This document shows, piece after piece, positions 6,081 through 9,121 of a stretch of 9,121 nucleotides of DNA (positions within the stretch are counted from its first letter, which is position 1; each line of letters begins with the position of its first letter). The notes below the pieces were generated by a model. It had not been told where the DNA came from. It worked only from the letters and a program-made list of their open reading frames with translations, and searched no databases. The stretch is from SIG480 sp045546975 (GTDB lineage Bacteria; Bacillota; Clostridia; Oscillospirales; JAAYXM01): assembly GCA_045546975.1 (NCBI GenBank), contig JAZQDV010000017.1, positions 1-9,121 on the forward strand, given 5' to 3'. Position numbers and translations under genes: made by a program.

Positions 6081-7163
6081 ATGATTGACATTTCAATTTT
6101 GGAAAGACTTAATGCAGGGAGTGCCGAGGATCGCTTAAAAGAGCTTCCGAAGGTACTTTCGGAAACAACGTTCCGGCCGCAGGATGAGCGTATGATAAAT
6201 AACCACATCCATACGCAGTATTCCTTCTCACCGTACAGCCCGACAGCTGCGGTATATGCCGCTCGTGCTGAAGGTCTTGCAACCTGCGGCATTGTCGACC
6301 ACGACAGTATCGGCGGTGCGCGCGAGTTTATTGCAGCGGGCGAGATTGTGGGTATCCCGACGACTATCGGTATTGAGGCGCGTATCTCAATGCGCGAGAC
6401 TCCGTTTGCAAACGTAAGAACAAACAATCCGGACCAGGTCGGCGTGTCGTATATGGTACTTCACGGTGTTCCGCACGACCAGATTGACGAAATCCAGAAC
6501 TTCTTTGAGCCGCTCCGTCAGAAGAGAAACGAGCGTAACCGCAAGATGGTTGCACGTATAAACGAGCTTTATCGGGATCAGGGCATTGAGCTTGATTTTG
6601 ACCGCGATGTTCTTCCGCTTTCGCTCAATCATCTCGGCGGCAGTGTAACAGAGCGTCACCTCATGTATGCTCTTGCAAAGAAGCTCTCCACATCCGACGA
6701 TATAATGGAGGTCTATGACCTTGTCGGAACGCTCAAAAAGGACTGCATTCCGAAGGTGTATATAGATGCTGACGAGGAGTGTGCAAGTCTTTCAGAGATT
6801 GTTGCTCTTGCAAAGAGAACAGGTGCAATCCTTGCTTATGCTTATCTCGGCGATGTAACGGCATCCGTTACGGGCGATAAGAAGGCACAGAGCTTTGAGG
6901 ACAGCTACCTTGATGAGCTTTTTGAGTGCCTTGCAAAGTTTGGTGTAAATGCGATCACATATATGCCGACACGAAACACAAACGAGCAGCTCACGCGTCT
7001 GCGTGCACTTTGCGACAGCTACAATATGTTGCAGATAAGCGGTGAAGATGTAAACTCTCCGCGACAGAGCTTCAGAATAGAGAAGATGAACGACCCGCAG
7101 TTTGCAAATCTCATCGAAAGCACATGGCACGTAATCCGCCACGAGAAAGGCGAAAACAAGTAA
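6081..7163 (+). CDS. PHP-domain metal-dependent hydrolase, probable phosphoesterase
   Basis: A soluble protein of 360 aa with a PHP (polymerase and histidinol phosphatase) domain, the fold used by histidinol phosphatase, TrpH-type nucleases and other metal-dependent phosphoesterases. Visible metal-site elements: NNHIHTQYS with H42 and H44; GIVDHDS with D73, H74 and D75; GIEAR with E99; VLHG with H128; and ERHLMYAL with H193. About 37 residues precede the domain. Two usual His-bearing motifs look altered: the later A-H-P type motif reads ILAYAYLGD (250-258) and the final D-x-H motif reads GEDVNSP (321-327). The metal site may therefore be reduced or differently built. Start: AAGAGGA (6067-6073) is 7 bases before ATG. 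Last gene of the operon, followed at once by a terminator. By context it may remove or act on a phosphate group in the same pathway as the SDR; this is inference. Confidence 0.87.
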   Translation: MIDISILERLNAGSAEDRLKELPKVLSETTFRPQDERMINNHIHTQYSFSPYSPTAAVYAARAEGLATCGIVDHDSIGGAREFIAAGEIVGIPTTIGIEARISMRETPFANVRTNNPDQVGVSYMVLHGVPHDQIDEIQNFFEPLRQKRNERNRKMVARINELYRDQGIELDFDRDVLPLSLNHLGGSVTERHLMYALAKKLSTSDDIMEVYDLVGTLKKDCIPKVYIDADEECASLSEIVALAKRTGAILAYAYLGDVTASVTGDKKAQSFEDSYLDELFECLAKFGVNAITYMPTRNTNEQLTRLRALCDSYNMLQISGEDVNSPRQSFRIEKMNDPQFANLIESTWHVIRHEKGENK

Positions 7164-7165
7164 TA

Positions 7166-7204
7166 AAAATAGCTAAAGGAAATTTCCTTTAGCTATTTTA
7201 TTTT
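7166..7204 (+). terminator. Intrinsic terminator of the kinase-like/SDR/PHP operon
   Basis: A 17-bp perfect inverted repeat (AAAATAGCTAAAGGAAA at 7166-7182 against 7183-7199) with no intervening bases, so the loop is formed by the central AT pairs. It begins three bases after the PHP stop and ends in TTTTATTTT. The symmetric A-run means it could also work in the minus direction. Confidence 0.92.
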
Positions 7205-7231
7205 GCAATTTTTTGTGATAAAATGTATATG
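7203..7231 (+). promoter_or_regulatory. Candidate promoter of pyk
   Basis: TTGCAA (7203-7208), a 17-base spacer, then TATATG (7226-7231). The -10 is imperfect, so this is a moderate call. Its -35 starts inside the T-tail of the preceding terminator. Transcription would start near 7238, about 26 bases before the ATG. Confidence 0.55.
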
Positions 7232-7251
7232 TGAGAATTTTTTTGCACATC

Positions 7252-7257
7252 GGAGGA
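7252..7257 (+). promoter_or_regulatory. Ribosome binding site deciding the pyk start
   Basis: GGAGGA lies 6 bases before ATG 7264. The frame is open further upstream with a possible GTG at 7231, but that would place the ribosome binding site inside the gene. Confidence 0.85.
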
Positions 7258-7263
7258 ACAAAT

Positions 7264-8676
7264 ATGAGAAAGACAAAAATAGTTTGCACAATAGGCCCTG
7301 CAAGCAGTAATGCCGGAACCTTTGAGGAAATGTGCCGCGCAGGACTTAATGTTGCAAGGCTTAACTTTTCTCACGGTACGCACGCAGAGCACAAAAAGGC
7401 AATAGATATGATAAAGGAAGTCCGCGAAAAGCTTAATCTTCCGATTGCGATAATGCTTGATACAAAGGGTCCTGAATACAGAATCGGTATCTTCAAAAAC
7501 GGAAAGGTAACGGTTTGTGAGGGTGATGCCTTCACGTTCACCACGGACGAAGTCGAGGGCGATTCGGAGCGAGTTTCCGTAAATTACGACGGACTTGCAA
7601 ACGACCTGTCAGTCGGGGACCGGATCCTTGTAAATAACGGACTTGTAATCTTTGAGGTAAAAGAGATAAAGGACAAGGATGTTTTGTGCGAGGTTGTCGT
7701 GGGAGGAGAGCTTTCCAACCGCAAGAGTATGAGCTTTCCGAACAAAGTCTTGAAAATGAAATATTTAAGCGAGCAGGACAAGGAAGATATTTTATTTGGC
7801 ATTGAGAATAATGTAAGCTTCATTGCAGCATCGTTTGTATCGTCAAAACAGGACATTTTAGATATTAAAGAGTTTCTTGCCCAAAACGGCGGAGATAATA
7901 TCGAGGTTATTGCAAAGATTGAAAACCGCTCGGGTGTCGATAATATCGAGGAAATCTGTGAGGTGTGCGAGGGTGTTATGGTAGCGCGAGGAGATCTCGG
8001 CGTTGAGCTTCCGTTTGCAGAGCTCCCCGCAATACAGAAATACCTCATCACAAAATGCCGCCTTCTCGGCAAACGCGTAATCACCGCAACCGAGATGCTT
8101 GAGTCTATGATACACAATCCGCGCCCGACCCGTGCGGAGATTTCGGACGTCGCAAACGCGGTTTATGACGGAACAAGTGCCGTTATGCTCTCGGGTGAGA
8201 CAGCGGCAGGAAAGTATCCCGTCGAAACGGTTGCAACGATGGGGGAAATCGTGGAGGAGACGGAAAAGAACATCCACTATGAAAAGCGCTTTAAGACGAG
8301 CGAGTTCAAGATAAAAAACCAGGTCGATGCAATTTCTCATGCGACCTGCGGTATGGCAATAGACATCGGCGCCAAGGCAATCGTTGTAAGCTCAATGTCG
8401 GGAATGACGGTGCGAATGGTCTCGCGTTTCCGTGCACCGACTGATATTATCGGTATGGCGACAAATAAGGACGTATGGTACAAGCTCTCGCTTTCCTGGG
8501 GAGTTCTGCCCGTGCTCAGCGAACAGTTCTCATCATCGGATGTGCTTTTCTACCATGCAACGAGAGCTGCGCGTGATAACCTTCCGCTTGAAAAGGGTGA
8601 TCTTGTAGTGCTTACAGCGGGCGTAATCAACGGAAAATCAGGAAACACGAACACGATTAAAGTTGAAAGTATATAG
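7264..8676 (+). CDS. pyk: Pyruvate kinase
   Basis: The last step of glycolysis, phosphoenolpyruvate plus ADP to pyruvate plus ATP, in the cytoplasm. It has 470 aa, the length of the standard A/B/C-domain enzyme without the extra C-terminal PEP-utiliser domain of Bacillus-type enzymes (about 585 aa). Landmarks: the N-terminal KIVCTIGPAS; ARLNFSHG at 31-38; LDTKGPEYRIG at 65-75 leading into the B domain (about 70-170); FIAASFV at 186-192; the signature IEVIAKIENRSGVDNI with catalytic K218 and metal ligand E220; ARGDLGVELP with D244; TATEMLESM at 274-282; NPRPTRAEISDVANAV; and DGTSAVMLSGETAAGKYPVE at 302-321. Glu277 replaces the Gln common in TATQML, and LDTKGPEYR replaces LDTKGPEIR; both look like ordinary variation. 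The C domain (about 350-470) is complete, with STNT-like SGNTNTIKV near the end. Monocistronic, with promoter and terminator. Confidence 0.97.
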   Translation: MRKTKIVCTIGPASSNAGTFEEMCRAGLNVARLNFSHGTHAEHKKAIDMIKEVREKLNLPIAIMLDTKGPEYRIGIFKNGKVTVCEGDAFTFTTDEVEGDSERVSVNYDGLANDLSVGDRILVNNGLVIFEVKEIKDKDVLCEVVVGGELSNRKSMSFPNKVLKMKYLSEQDKEDILFGIENNVSFIAASFVSSKQDILDIKEFLAQNGGDNIEVIAKIENRSGVDNIEEICEVCEGVMVARGDLGVELPFAELPAIQKYLITKCRLLGKRVITATEMLESMIHNPRPTRAEISDVANAVYDGTSAVMLSGETAAGKYPVETVATMGEIVEETEKNIHYEKRFKTSEFKIKNQVDAISHATCGMAIDIGAKAIVVSSMSGMTVRMVSRFRAPTDIIGMATNKDVWYKLSLSWGVLPVLSEQFSSSDVLFYHATRAARDNLPLEKGDLVVLTAGVINGKSGNTNTIKVESI

Positions 8677-8705
8677 AAAAAACCAGCCCAAGGGCTGGTT
8701 TTTTT
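8677..8705 (+). terminator. Intrinsic terminator of pyk
   Basis: Stem AACCAGCCC (8681-8689) pairs with GGGCTGGTT (8692-8700), followed by a seven-T run (8699-8705) and preceded by an A-run, starting right after the pyk stop. The upstream A-run makes it potentially bidirectional. Confidence 0.95.
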
Positions 8706-8715
8706 AGAGAATAGT

Positions 8716-8742
8716 GAAGAGAGAAAAGAGAAGAGAGAAGAG
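8716..8742. repeat. Purine-only tract with a 10-base direct repeat
   Basis: 27 consecutive purines after the pyk terminator. GAAGAGAGAA occurs at 8716-8725 and again at 8730-8739, a 14-base period. No coding frame or promoter is associated. It may be one end of the structured element that follows, or simple low-complexity sequence. Confidence 0.7.
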
Positions 8743-8748
8743 TACAAA

Positions 8749-8787
8749 GAAGAACGGCAATTTCTATTTCAGAAATAGCCGTTCTTC
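8749..8787. other. Long imperfect hairpin, no terminator tail
   Basis: GAAGAACGGC (8749-8758) pairs with GCCGTTCTTC (8778-8787). After one mismatch, ATTTCT (8760-8765) pairs with AGAAAT (8771-8776) around an ATTTC loop: 16 pairs in all. No T-run follows in either direction, so it is unlikely to be a simple terminator. No gene lies within 70 bases. Confidence 0.75.
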
Positions 8788-8790
8788 CTT

Positions 8791-8902
8791 TGGTGGACCC
8801 GAAGGGGATCTGCCCGCGGACTAAAAAGCGTGCCCCCGGCACCCTTTTTGCGCTCTGCGGAGCGCCGTCCTGTTCGATCCCTCATCGTGTCGCGTAGCAC
8901 GA
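8791..8902. other. GC-rich multi-stem element with tRNA-like fragments (candidate structured RNA or dispersed repeat)
   Basis: Much richer in GC than the flanks and not convincingly coding. Nested pairing is visible: GGGATC (8805-8810) with GATCCC (8876-8881); GGAC (8818-8821) with GTCC (8867-8870); inside these, AAAAAGCGTGCC (8823-8834) with GGCACCCTTTTT (8838-8849, one mismatch) and GCGCTC (8850-8855) with GAGCGC (8860-8865). TCGTG/CACGA (8885-8889/8898-8902) forms a further hairpin. Two pieces resemble tRNA: TTCGATCCC on the plus strand (8873-8881), like a T-loop, and on the minus strand a CCTTCGGGTCCACCA end (8791-8805), like an acceptor end with CCA. No complete cloverleaf can be drawn. 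I infer either a structured noncoding RNA or a tRNA-derived repeat; the sequence does not decide between them. Confidence 0.5.
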
Positions 8903-8982
8903 AAGAAAAAACACACCAACCTTGGGTGGTGCTCCATAGGGAGAATACGGTTTTGGATTGCTCTTTTTCGTTTATAGTGCAC

Positions 8983-9021
8983 AAAAAAATACAGACATAC
9001 GTCAGTATGTCCGCATTTTTT
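8983..9021. terminator. Orphan terminator-like hairpin, symmetric
   Basis: GACATAC (8994-9000) pairs with GTATGTC (9005-9011) around GTCA. After two mismatches, the flanking AAAAAAT (8984-8990) pairs with ATTTTTT (9015-9021), giving a T-run in both directions. No gene ends beside it in this window. It could end a minus-strand unit entering from the right, or a transcript from the structured region to its left. Confidence 0.65.
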
Positions 9022-9121
9022 AATTTCTCTAAGACGAAAAATATCTAACCCAAAACTGCTTCGCACCAAAAAATCATAAGTTTGAGTGCAGAACAAGATA
9101 AAAAAGCTCGCAACCCTGACG
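9022..9121. other. AT-rich right edge, no supported gene
   Basis: Short frames are open to the window edge on the minus strand, but none has a recognisable domain. One of them reads through the 8994-9011 hairpin and the GC-rich element and is not credible. A weak stem, TTCGCAC (9060-9066) against GTGC-A-GAA (9086-9093), is present. I see nothing else; whether the end of a neighbouring gene is included cannot be told from this side. Confidence 0.4.

Noticed and set aside
7584..8340. Long antisense frames inside pyk
   Set aside because: They are shadows of a well-conserved coding gene, with no domain or start signal of their own.
8791..8902. A tRNA gene on either strand
   Set aside because: T-loop-like and CCA-like pieces exist, but no 7-bp acceptor stem, D-arm and anticodon arm can be placed in order. 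Only fragments are supported.
8769..9121. Several 60-100 codon open frames in the tail region on both strands
   Set aside because: They run through palindromes and the GC-rich element, lack ribosome binding sites and domains, and contradict each other. They look like chance frames.
1..9121. CRISPR array, insertion sequence, phage or toxin-antitoxin module
   Set aside because: No regularly spaced repeats, transposase, integrase or paired small ORFs with recognisable motifs were seen. The inverted repeats found are explained as terminators, an operator-like site or the tail element.

Overview
The window looks like chromosomal DNA of a low-to-mid GC Bacillota, most likely a Clostridia relative. 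The evidence is strong AGGAGG-type ribosome binding sites, near-consensus sigma-A promoters (several with an extended -10 TG), short intrinsic terminators after almost every transcription unit, a lipobox-bearing foldase of the PrsA type, and a one-step diaminopimelate dehydrogenase. I cannot name the genus from sequence alone.

Layout. (1) 1-187 is the 3' end of tuf (EF-Tu) with a strong terminator. (2) 339-1427 is a monocistronic parvulin-type lipoprotein foldase with its own promoter. (3) A minus-strand nadE-cysK operon (3144 to 1477) converges on it and shares a bidirectional terminator. (4) ddh, diaminopimelate dehydrogenase, is on the minus strand (4236 to 3256). Its terminator hairpin abuts the nadE promoter. 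(5) A plus-strand three-gene operon (4414-7163) is divergent from ddh. It starts at a perfect consensus promoter and encodes an HPr-kinase/PEPCK-fold ATPase, a sorbitol-6-phosphate-dehydrogenase-like SDR and a PHP-domain metal hydrolase. (6) 7264-8676 is pyk, pyruvate kinase, with its own promoter and terminator. (7) 8706-9121 is a gene-free, highly structured tail with a purine tract, a long hairpin, a GC-rich multi-stem element carrying tRNA-like fragments, and an orphan terminator-like hairpin.

Functionally, most of the window is core metabolism: translation, extracytoplasmic protein folding, cysteine and NAD synthesis, meso-DAP/lysine synthesis and the last step of glycolysis. The accessory-looking part is the kinase-like/SDR/PHP operon. 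I read it as a small unassigned pathway, probably acting on a phosphorylated sugar, polyol or similar metabolite. That function is inference; its substrate cannot be read from the sequence. The other part that ordinary genes do not explain is the structured noncoding tail after pyk.
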